This document shows, piece after piece, positions 25,118 to 31,822 of a DNA stretch of 64,000 bases. How positions within the stretch are numbered: position 1 is the first letter of the stretch; each line of letters starts with the position of its first letter. Source of the stretch: Flavobacteriales bacterium (GTDB taxonomy: Bacteria; Bacteroidota; Bacteroidia; Flavobacteriales_F; PHOS-HE28). The stretch is from NCBI GenBank assembly GCA_016715995.1, contig JADJXF010000013.1, positions 124,001 through 188,000 of the forward strand, read 5' to 3'. The position numbers and the translations under genes were made by a program. The notes beneath the pieces are model-generated. The model had not been told where the DNA came from. It saw nothing but the letters and a program-made list of their open reading frames with translations, and made no database searches.

Positions 25118-27079
25118 ATGTCCGAGGTATCGTCCATCGCCCCTTGGCAGTACTGCCCTAGCCTCACGCGCTACGAGCGGTGGCGCACGCGCGAGGTGCG
25201 CATCGGGTCCATCGGCATCGGAGGGGATAACCCCATCCGGGTGCAGAGCATGACCACCACGGACACGATGGACACGGCCGCCACCGTGGCCCAGAGCATC
25301 CGCATGATCGAGGCCGGCTGCGAGCTGGTGCGGATTACCGCGCCGAGCAAGAAGGACGCGGAGAACCTCGCGGAGATCAAGAGGCAGTTGCGCGCGGCAG
25401 GCTTCAATACGCCGCTGGTGGCCGACATACACTTTACGCCAAACGCCGCAGAGGTGGCCGCGCGCATCGTGGAGAAGGTGCGCGTGAATCCGGGCAATTA
25501 CGTGGACAAGAAGAAGTTCGACGTGCGGGAGTACACCGATGCGGAGTACGCGGCTGAGCTCGATCGCATCCGTGAACGATTCACCCCGCTGGTGCGCATC
25601 TGCAAGGAGCACGGTACGGCCATGCGCATCGGCACGAACCACGGCAGCCTCAGCGATCGCATCCTGAACCGCTATGGCGACACGCCGCAAGGCATGGTGG
25701 AGAGCGCATTCGAGTTCCTGCGCATCTGCCGCGACGAGGGTTATCACGACATCGTGCTCAGCATGAAGGCCAGCAACGTGCAGGTGATGGTGCAGGCCTA
25801 CCGGCTGCTCGTTCACCGCATGATGCAGGAAGGATGGGACTATCCATTGCACTTGGGCGTCACGGAGGCGGGTGATGGCGAGGATGGGCGCGTGAAGAGC
25901 GCTGCGGGCATCGGCGCCTTGCTGGAGGACGGCCTTGGCGATACTGTGCGCGTGAGCCTTACTGAAGAACCCGAAGCGGAACTCCCAGTGGCGCGCGCGC
26001 TGGTGGATCGCTATGCGAAGCGCGCACAGCATGATCCGATTCCTGCCATCGAACGATCACCAGTTGATCCGTTCTCGCATGAGCGCAGGAGGACCCGGGA
26101 GGTGCTGAATATGGGCGCGCGGCACGTACCCGTGGTGATGGCCGACCTCAGCAGCCGGAAGGAGATCACACCTGCTACGCTCTTCGCATGGGGCTACCGA
26201 TACAGCGTGCCGCTGGACAAGTGGAACATCACGGATCAGGCGTGCGATTATGCGTACATCGGCAAGAACAGCATCGCCTTTGAGATTCCCGGCACCTTGG
26301 GCCTTGTGCAGGATCACGCGGTATGGCTTACCAACAAGGAAAGGGATCGGCACTATCCCTTCATCCAGAAGAAGGACTACCTCGCGGGAGTTGAACAGCA
26401 TCCACAATTCAACCTCGTGTATGCCACGCTGCCCGAATTGGATGATGCGCTCATCGCGAAACTGAATGGCGATGCCACTGCCGTTCTGCTCATCGACACC
26501 TATAACAAGCACGGCATGGCCGAGCAACGTCGGCTATTCTGTGATCTGTTGTCGAAGGAGTGCCCCGTCCCGGTGATCATCGGTCGCGCATATGGCGACA
26601 TCAGTAACGATGCACTGGTGCTGGAGAGCAGCACGGACATCGGTCCCCTGCTGATCGATGGCTTGGGCGACGGCATCTTCATCGCCGATGAAAGGGGCGG
26701 CCGAGATGAACTGGTATGCCGCACAGCCTTTGGCATCCTCCAAGCCACGCGCACGCGCACCAGCAAGACCGAGTACATCAGCTGCCCGAGCTGCGGCCGT
26801 ACGCTCTTCGACCTTCAGGAAACGACCGCGAGGATCCGCGCGCGCACCAGCCATCTGAAAGGAGTGAAGATCGGTATCATGGGCTGCATCGTGAACGGCC
26901 CTGGTGAGATGGCCGATGCCGACTTCGGTTACGTAGGCACCGGTCCAGGCGTGATCACGCTCTATCGCGAGAAGGAAGTGGTGAAACGCAATGTGCCCAG
27001 TGCGCAGGCGGTTGATGAGCTGATTGCCCTGATCAAGGAGCATGGGATGTGGGTGGGGCCGGAGCACATTGAATCCTGA
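25118..27079 (+). CDS. ispG: 4-hydroxy-3-methylbut-2-enyl diphosphate synthase (long, Bacteroidota type)
   Basis: IspG converts MEcPP to HMBPP in the MEP isoprenoid pathway using a [4Fe-4S] cluster. The N-terminal TIM barrel begins RTREVRIGSIGIGGDNPIRV with QSMTTTDT. The C-terminal cluster domain has SCPSCGRTLFDLQ and IGIMGCIVNGPGEMADADFGYVG, giving the three Cys ligands and the conserved Glu. At 653 residues it is far longer than the roughly 370-residue E. coli enzyme, because a large extra domain (about residues 270-530) separates barrel and cluster domain. This three-domain form is known from plants, Chlamydiae and Bacteroidota. ispD is about 12 kb downstream. The start lies 6 nt after a -7 element. 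Confidence 0.95.
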   Translation: MSEVSSIAPWQYCPSLTRYERWRTREVRIGSIGIGGDNPIRVQSMTTTDTMDTAATVAQSIRMIEAGCELVRITAPSKKDAENLAEIKRQLRAAGFNTPLVADIHFTPNAAEVAARIVEKVRVNPGNYVDKKKFDVREYTDAEYAAELDRIRERFTPLVRICKEHGTAMRIGTNHGSLSDRILNRYGDTPQGMVESAFEFLRICRDEGYHDIVLSMKASNVQVMVQAYRLLVHRMMQEGWDYPLHLGVTEAGDGEDGRVKSAAGIGALLEDGLGDTVRVSLTEEPEAELPVARALVDRYAKRAQHDPIPAIERSPVDPFSHERRRTREVLNMGARHVPVVMADLSSRKEITPATLFAWGYRYSVPLDKWNITDQACDYAYIGKNSIAFEIPGTLGLVQDHAVWLTNKERDRHYPFIQKKDYLAGVEQHPQFNLVYATLPELDDALIAKLNGDATAVLLIDTYNKHGMAEQRRLFCDLLSKECPVPVIIGRAYGDISNDALVLESSTDIGPLLIDGLGDGIFIADERGGRDELVCRTAFGILQATRTRTSKTEYISCPSCGRTLFDLQETTARIRARTSHLKGVKIGIMGCIVNGPGEMADADFGYVGTGPGVITLYREKEVVKRNVPSAQAVDELIALIKEHGMWVGPEHIES

Positions 27080-27082
27080 ATC

Positions 27083-27700
27083 ATGATGCCGCGCGCCGCC
27101 GGAGCTCTATTGTTTCTCTTCTCGGTGTGCAGCGCTTATGCCCAACGGACGCGCGGCCTGGAGCAGCTCGCTTACACCATGACGGGCTCTTTCACGAGCG
27201 CGGAGCAGGCCAAGGCCGATACGAGCTACCTGGAGATTGAACTGGAGATGACGCGCATCTGGCACAAGCGAAAGGATGGCGCCTGGTTCTACATGGAGCA
27301 GGCTATGGCTTCAAGCAAGGACAAGCCTTACCGCCAGCGCATCTACCACCTGCGCGAGCTGAACGACAGCACGTACGTGAGCGAGATCCACACGATCCGC
27401 ACCGGTGAGCGGTACTTCGGCGCCTACAAGGATTTCGCGAAACAGGCGCAGCTCTTGCCCGATTCCATCGACCGCCTGGAGGGCTGCGCGATTACCCTGA
27501 ACCGGCGCGGCGCTATCTACTCGGGCAGCACCAACGGACGCAACTGCCGCAATCAGTTCGGCGGAGCGAGCTATGCCACCAGTGAGGTCACGCTCTTCAG
27601 CGACCGGATGGTCTCGTGGGAGCGGGGCTTCGATGAAGCAGGCAAGCAGGTCTGGGGTGCGGAGAAGGGCGGCTACATCTTCATAAGAAGGCCCCGCTGA
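27083..27700 (+). CDS. CpcT/CpeT-family secreted protein
   Basis: The 205-residue protein has a signal peptide (GALLFLFSVCSAYA, cleavage about residue 20). The mature part shows the CpcT/CpeT pattern: WFYMEQAMASSKDKPYRQRIYHL, a central Cys in EGCAITLNRRGAIYSGSTNGRNC, and SYATSEVTLFSDRMVSWERGFDEAG followed by QVWGAEKGGYIF. In cyanobacteria this family attaches phycobilin to phycobiliproteins. Here there is no sign of photosynthesis and the protein is exported, so another tetrapyrrole or lipocalin-like ligand is more likely (inference). It follows ispG by 3 nt and is probably cotranscribed. Confidence 0.82.
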   Translation: MMPRAAGALLFLFSVCSAYAQRTRGLEQLAYTMTGSFTSAEQAKADTSYLEIELEMTRIWHKRKDGAWFYMEQAMASSKDKPYRQRIYHLRELNDSTYVSEIHTIRTGERYFGAYKDFAKQAQLLPDSIDRLEGCAITLNRRGAIYSGSTNGRNCRNQFGGASYATSEVTLFSDRMVSWERGFDEAGKQVWGAEKGGYIFIRRPR

Positions 27701-27707
27701 AAACGCC

Positions 27708-27735
27708 GAGGCCGCGCCTTACGGGGCACGGCCTC
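27708..27735. terminator. Hairpin terminator between the convergent CpcT-like gene and small membrane gene
   Basis: GAGGCCGCGCC and GGGCACGGCCTC pair around a TTACG loop with one mismatch. On the minus strand the stem is followed by GGCGTTTTC, so it best fits the end of the small minus-strand gene. It may also stop the ispG transcript. Confidence 0.5.
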
Positions 27736-27760
27736 AAGCGTATGGTGTATGGAATGTGGT

Positions 27761-27889
27761 TCACTCTTGGGCGGCCACTTGCGCGGTGACCTTCTCTTGC
27801 TTCGGCTGGCTGCCATTGCTGGCGGCCACGCACACAAGCAGGATGAGCAGCACGGCTGCCTGGATGATGGTGCGGTACTTCGGTTCCAT
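27761..27889 (-). CDS. Small single-helix membrane protein, hypothetical
   Basis: A 42-residue ORF: a short charged start (MEPKYR), one hydrophobic helix (TIIQAAVLLILLVCVAAS) and a polar tail (GSQPKQEKVTAQVAAQE). I do not recognise a family. Support comes from the helix, a convincing terminator just downstream, and the lack of any alternative coding explanation for the stretch. An ATG 18 nt further upstream is also in frame. The region upstream to 28001 is otherwise empty. Confidence 0.4.
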   Translation of the reverse strand: MEPKYRTIIQAAVLLILLVCVAASNGSQPKQEKVTAQVAAQE

Positions 27890-28001
27890 GGTGGCGGTTC
27901 GTTGCATTCTGGCCCTGTGAACGGGGCCTTGGAGCAGTGGTTCCACCATTTCGACCGATCCCGACTGGTGATCGACGGAGCCTGTCAAGCCCCTTCCAGC
28001 A

Positions 28002-28289
28002 TCATTTCTCCAAGTAGCCCTTGATCGCAGCCACATAGGTCTCGAACGCAGCAAGCCCTTGAGAGGATACCCGGCATGCGGTGTTCGGGTAGTTGTCCTT
28101 GAATGACTTGGTCACCTCGATATAGCCAGCTTCCTTCAGATTGGTGATCTGCACGCTCAGGTTGCCGCGCGTAGCGCCCGTCTTCTCCAACAAGTAGTTG
28201 AAGTCGGCGTTGTCCACGGCCACCAGCAGGCTCATCACCGCCAGCCGCAGCTGGTTGTGCAGCACGGGGTCAAGCGGCGCGAAGGCCAT
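28002..28289 (-). CDS. Winged-helix transcriptional regulator
   Basis: The 95-residue protein is a compact winged helix-turn-helix domain: LHNQLRLAVMSLLVAV, then DFNYLLEKTGATRGNLSVQITNL (recognition helix) and AGYIEVTKSFKDNYPNTACRVSSQG (wing). The helix pattern resembles the MarR/ArsR-like 'transcriptional regulator' often paired in Bacteroidota with a small membrane protein. Its start lies 20 nt inside the upstream membrane-protein gene, so the two are translationally coupled. It may control that operon; targets are unknown. The ATG at 28289 fits domain length; the longer open frame reads through the partner gene. Confidence 0.82.
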   Translation of the reverse strand: MAFAPLDPVLHNQLRLAVMSLLVAVDNADFNYLLEKTGATRGNLSVQITNLKEAGYIEVTKSFKDNYPNTACRVSSQGLAAFETYVAAIKGYLEK

Positions 28290-28857
28290 CCTCCTGGCGC
28301 TTGAGCATGAATCCGGGAATGATGTACCCCAACAGCATCGCGCCGCAATAGAGCAGCGTAAGTGCCAGCTGGTCGCCGGTGAAATGCATGGCAATCCCTG
28401 CGGCCCAGAAGAGGATACCGCCGACGATGAGCGGCCGGAAGCGCAGGATCTGACCGGTCATGAAGGTGGGAATACCAGTAAGCAGCGTGATCGTCGGTCC
28501 CGGGTCCTGCCGATCAACCACGCTTGCGACGATCATGATGATCATGGTAATCACGAAAGAGGACCACAACCAGCCAATCAAGCCATCCATAGGATTGCTC
28601 ACGGTCACGTGTCTTCCCTGCCTCGCGCCGTGAATCGCGCTGATGATGCCTCCGAGCACCCCTGCGATTCCCCAGGGAGCGCCTTGGCCCCATGCATCAG
28701 GTTGGTGGCGCAGCAGGTAGGTTGCCAGCATGGCACCGGTGAGCAGGATGCCCCAAAGGAGGAAGTAGAAGCTGAGGCGGCTGAAACTGCGCTTGGCCTG
28801 GCCGATCATGCTCTCGATGAGCTTCAGGCTTTGTTCGGGAGTGAGTTGCTGTTCCAT
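28270..28857 (-). CDS. Membrane protein paired with a winged-helix regulator
   Basis: The 195-residue protein has a polar N-terminus (EQQLTPEQSLKLIESMIGQAKRSF) and about five to six transmembrane helices, for example FYFLLWGILLTGAMLATYLL and SSFVITMIIMIVASVV. I do not recognise a named domain. Homologous pairs of a small multi-helix protein and a winged-helix protein are frequent in Bacteroidota, which suggests membrane-linked signalling or simply autoregulation (inference). The start at 28857 follows the best-matching promoter in the window; the frame is open to 28920 but that part is the promoter. Confidence 0.75.
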   Translation of the reverse strand: MEQQLTPEQSLKLIESMIGQAKRSFSRLSFYFLLWGILLTGAMLATYLLRHQPDAWGQGAPWGIAGVLGGIISAIHGARQGRHVTVSNPMDGLIGWLWSSFVITMIIMIVASVVDRQDPGPTITLLTGIPTFMTGQILRFRPLIVGGILFWAAGIAMHFTGDQLALTLLYCGAMLLGYIIPGFMLKRQEDGLRAA

Positions 28858-28876
28858 GGTGGTTTCAATAGTTGCG

Positions 28877-28906
28877 CAAACATAGATAAGTTTATGTAAC
28901 AAACAA
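28877..28906 (-). promoter_or_regulatory. Consensus Bacteroidota promoter of the membrane-protein/regulator operon
   Basis: On the minus strand TATGTTTG (28877-28884) is a perfect TAnnTTTG -7 element. TTG at 28904-28906 lies 19 nt further upstream, in the expected -33 range. The 70-bp divergent region is unusually AT-rich. Confidence 0.6.
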
Positions 28907-28928
28907 TATTCTCCGTTCACTTTGTGTC

Positions 28929-29570
28929 ATGCGTATGCTGGTGGCTGGTGCCTCGGGTCTAGTAGGCGGGTCGGTGCTTGAACAAGGGTTGAAAGCTCAG
29001 AGAATCAACGGATTGGTCTCTCTCGCTCGTCGGCCAAGCAGGATTGCCGACCCCAAGCTCACCGAATGGCTGCCTACGGGCGACGACCTGCTCTCCGGCC
29101 TTCGCCCGGAACCGATGGATGCGGTTATCTGCTGTCTCGGCACCACCATCCGCAACGTGGGCGGCGACAAGGCCGAGTTCATTCACGTGGACAAGGATCT
29201 GGTGCTGGGTTTGGCGCGCTGGGCGATAGCGCAAGGCGTGGGCTCCTTCGTGGTGGTGAGCGCGATTGGTGCCGATGCGAAGTCACGCGTGTTCTACAAC
29301 CGGGTGAAGGGCGAGATGGAGCAGGAGCTGAAGGCCATTGGACTTCCCGAGCTGCACATCTTCCATCCGTCAATCCTTACTGGCCCACGCAAGGAGAAGC
29401 GCATGGGTGAGCGCATCGGCATCGTGGTGATGAGTGTCATCGCACCACTGCTACCGGATAACTACAAGCCCATGCCGCATGAGGTGCTCGCGAAGGCCTT
29501 GCTAAACTGCATCGGCTCGCCGGGTGGCACGCACACCTACAGGAAGATTCGGGAGCTCGCGAAGACTTAG
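28929..29570 (+). CDS. NAD(P)-binding Rossmann-fold protein, TIP30/HTATIP2-like
   Basis: The 213-residue protein starts with the nucleotide-binding glycine motif GASGLVGGSVL (about residues 7-17). It continues with AVICCLGTTIRNVGGDKAEF, VGSFVVVSAIGADAKSRVFYNRVKGEME and LHIFHPSILTGPRKEKRMGER. The S...YnxxK arrangement is that of atypical short-chain dehydrogenases in the HTATIP2/TIP30 group. Substrate is unknown. It is divergent from the membrane-protein operon and converges on the M23 gene, overlapping its end by 4 nt. Confidence 0.82.
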   Translation: MRMLVAGASGLVGGSVLEQGLKAQRINGLVSLARRPSRIADPKLTEWLPTGDDLLSGLRPEPMDAVICCLGTTIRNVGGDKAEFIHVDKDLVLGLARWAIAQGVGSFVVVSAIGADAKSRVFYNRVKGEMEQELKAIGLPELHIFHPSILTGPRKEKRMGERIGIVVMSVIAPLLPDNYKPMPHEVLAKALLNCIGSPGGTHTYRKIRELAKT

Positions 29571-30844
29571 AAATTCACTAGCCTGCCCTCCGTCATGGCC
29601 AGCTCGGCCTCTTCGAGGTGGGTACCCAAGCTGTCGCGCAGCAGGGTGAAGGCAGCGCGGTCCGCCGCAGCGATCGGCTCCGCGCTGGGGAATTCCTCGC
29701 GGCGGTGGTCCACCTGCTGGCCGTTCTTCCAGAAGCGGAAGCATACGTGCGGGCCCGTGGCCAGGCCGGTGCTGCCCACCTCGCCGATCACTTCGCCCTG
29801 CAGCACGCGCTGGCCCTGCTTCACCAGGATTTTCCGCATGTGCAGGTATTGCGTGGTGTACACGCTGTTGTGCCGAACCTTCACGAAGTTGCCATTGCCG
29901 CCGGTGCGGCCTGCTTGCTCCACCACGCCATCGCCCACGGCGAGGATCGGCGTGCCATAGGGTGCGGCGTAATCAGTGCCAAGGTGCGCCTTCATCACCC
30001 TTTGCACCGGATGCAGGCGCCTCTTGGTGAAGCCGCTGGAGACCCTGCTGAACTTGAGCGGCGCTTTCAGGAAGGTCTTGCGCAGGCTGTTGCCCTCGTC
30101 GTCGAAGTAGGTGGCCTCCTTGCCCTCGCCGAAGCTGAAGGCAGCCTTCGCCTTCCCATTGCTGGAGTAGCGCGCGGCCAGGATGCGCGGCGTTCCCACG
30201 CGCTTGCCCTCCACCGATTGCTCGGCGTACACCACGCTGAACACATCGCCCTTCTGGATGCGGTAGAAATCAACGGTCCATGCGAATACTTCGCTGAGCA
30301 GAATGGCGAGCAGGGGGTCGGCACCGGTGCGTGCGAGGTCGTTGTACAACGCGCCGGTCGCCGTGGTGGCGATGGCGTGCTGCGTGAACACGACAGGCCG
30401 TTCGCCCAATGTGACGTACTCGCTGCCCTCGAGCAGATGGAACACCACGTACTGGATCGGGTCGGCCTCGTAGATGAAGTACAGCGGACTGCTTCCCTCT
30501 TCTGCGGGCACGATGAACGCATAGGGATGCCCCGCACGCAGCTTGCGCACATCGAAGAGGCCCCGCGCCTTCGCCACGAGAGATTCGATCACCGCCGCCG
30601 AGATGCCCTCCGCGCCCAGCAGTGCGCCGAAGCTCGAACCGTTCTTCACGCGCCCTTCGCGCAGCACCATGCCCTCCATGCTCACGCCGAAGGCCATCGG
30701 TGGCGGCATGGGCACGGTGGTGGTGTCCTCAACGACCGGCTCTTCCACGTACTCCACGCGCGGCCGCACATCCACGCCGACGAGCACATAGGCCGCGCCT
30801 GCCAGCACGGCCCCTGCGATGGTCCACATCATCCAGCGCTTCAT
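29567..30844 (-). CDS. M23-family peptidoglycan endopeptidase (membrane-anchored)
   Basis: The 425-residue protein has an N-terminal signal anchor (MMWTIAGAVLAGAAYVLVG). A long extracytoplasmic region follows, and then the M23/LytM domain. The zinc and catalytic residues are seen as HLGTDYAAPYGTPILAVGDG, NFVKVRH and THLYLHM-type YLHM, and GLATGPHVCFRFW (HxH-like position with GPHVCF). It probably cleaves peptide cross-links in murein. The middle region (GDVFSVVYAEQSVEGKRVG) resembles the OapA/LysM-like part of other Bacteroidota M23 enzymes. It is followed upstream by the DUF3108 gene on the same strand, separated by a strong hairpin. Confidence 0.88.
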   Translation of the reverse strand: MKRWMMWTIAGAVLAGAAYVLVGVDVRPRVEYVEEPVVEDTTTVPMPPPMAFGVSMEGMVLREGRVKNGSSFGALLGAEGISAAVIESLVAKARGLFDVRKLRAGHPYAFIVPAEEGSSPLYFIYEADPIQYVVFHLLEGSEYVTLGERPVVFTQHAIATTATGALYNDLARTGADPLLAILLSEVFAWTVDFYRIQKGDVFSVVYAEQSVEGKRVGTPRILAARYSSNGKAKAAFSFGEGKEATYFDDEGNSLRKTFLKAPLKFSRVSSGFTKRRLHPVQRVMKAHLGTDYAAPYGTPILAVGDGVVEQAGRTGGNGNFVKVRHNSVYTTQYLHMRKILVKQGQRVLQGEVIGEVGSTGLATGPHVCFRFWKNGQQVDHRREEFPSAEPIAAADRAAFTLLRDSLGTHLEEAELAMTEGRLVNF

Positions 30845-30862
30845 CGACCGCCAAGAAAGCGA

Positions 30863-30890
30863 ATCGCCCCGGTGGTGAGGCCGGGGCGAT
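30863..30890 (-). terminator. Terminator downstream of the DUF3108 gene
   Basis: ATCGCCCCGG (30863-30872) and CCGGGGCGAT (30881-30890) form a perfect 10-bp stem with an 8-nt loop. On the minus strand it is followed by TTCGCTTTCTT. It lies between the DUF3108 stop and the M23 start. Confidence 0.7.
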
Positions 30891-30914
30891 CGGATGCCTT
30901 TCCACGTAGGATTG

Positions 30915-31742
30915 TTACAGCTTGGCGATGGGATGGCTCAGCCCTTCATAGGCGCTCAGTTCCATCTTGATCGAGCCCACGAGCACCTTCGCTTGCGCGA
31001 GTACGGGGATCTTGTTGCCGTCGTCGGTGATCCACACGTTCAAGTCATCGTTGGTCTTGAACACGCGGCCCTCCTGCACCACGGGCTGGAACTTCAGGCA
31101 GCGGTACTTGCCGTTGCGCAGCTTGATCGTCTCCTTGCCGATGAACTTCATCTGCAATGGCCAGAGCTCATCGTCCAGGAAGCACTGGATGGTGTACACA
31201 TCGCCGGGCTTGGCATTGCTGAAGTCGAGCGTGCGGGCGTAGTAGAAGGCGCTGAGCATGTCCTGCACGCTGGACGGCACGGCATGCGTCTTCGGCTCCT
31301 GCGTCACCACCTCGTTCGTGTGCTGGCGGTAGAAGTAGTCCTGGCTGAACTCGTACCCTCCTTCGCTCACGCGCCGCTGGAAGATCCACGGGAACACGCC
31401 CTGCGCATCGAATTGGCTCTCGTAGTAGTCGTCCACCTTGTAGAAGGTGTTGAAGGCGCCCAAGCTGCGGCCGCGGCCTACTGCGCGCCACACCTTGCGG
31501 CCCATCACGAGTTGCTCCACATCGCGGAGTTCTACCACGGCCTCTCCGGCATTCACCCATCCGTAGTGGACGATGTAGGTGAGTTTCTCGCCAGGCTTGA
31601 AGGCGTTGTGGTTGATGGTGCGGTAGTTCGTATTGAACGCGGGGGAAGGAGCGGTATCCGTTTCCGCTGGACGATTATCCTGGGCGAAGGCCATGGTGAG
31701 GAGGCCGATGCCCGCCAGAAGAAAGGTTGATGTGCGTGCCAT
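30915..31742 (-). CDS. Secreted DUF3108 protein
   Basis: The 275-residue protein has a signal peptide (TFLLAGIGLLTMAFAQ, about residues 5-20). The mature part matches DUF3108: FKPGEKLTYIVHYGWVNAGEAVVEL, RAVGRGRSLGAFNTFYKVDD, a central SVQDMLSAFYYARTLDF, DDELWPLQMKFIGKE and NDDLNVWITDDGNKIPV. The family is periplasmic with unknown function and is sometimes linked to cell-envelope genes; here it neighbours an M23 endopeptidase. The ATG at 31742 gives the signal peptide, and CTCCTTTG about 13 nt before it may be its -7 element. Confidence 0.8.
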   Translation of the reverse strand: MARTSTFLLAGIGLLTMAFAQDNRPAETDTAPSPAFNTNYRTINHNAFKPGEKLTYIVHYGWVNAGEAVVELRDVEQLVMGRKVWRAVGRGRSLGAFNTFYKVDDYYESQFDAQGVFPWIFQRRVSEGGYEFSQDYFYRQHTNEVVTQEPKTHAVPSSVQDMLSAFYYARTLDFSNAKPGDVYTIQCFLDDELWPLQMKFIGKETIKLRNGKYRCLKFQPVVQEGRVFKTNDDLNVWITDDGNKIPVLAQAKVLVGSIKMELSAYEGLSHPIAKL

Positions 31743-31785
31743 GGCCACGGGAACGCAAAGGAGGTGCCGATCGGTGTGGGAGTGC

Positions 31786-31811
31786 GCCATTGGCTGCCAA
31801 CAGCCAATGGC
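31786..31811 (-). terminator. Perfect hairpin after leuS
   Basis: GCCATTGGCTG (31786-31796) and CAGCCAATGGC (31801-31811) form an 11-bp perfect stem with a CCAA loop, 11 nt past the leuS stop. No T-run follows, so it could stall transcription, protect the 3' end, or regulate the next gene. Confidence 0.45.
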
Positions 31812-31822
31812 CGGCAGCGTCC

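Noticed and set aside
29618..30970. 450-codon open frame antisense to the M23 gene
   Set aside because: It is a shadow of a clearly recognised gene, rich in His, Ala and Arg, with no recognisable start or domain.
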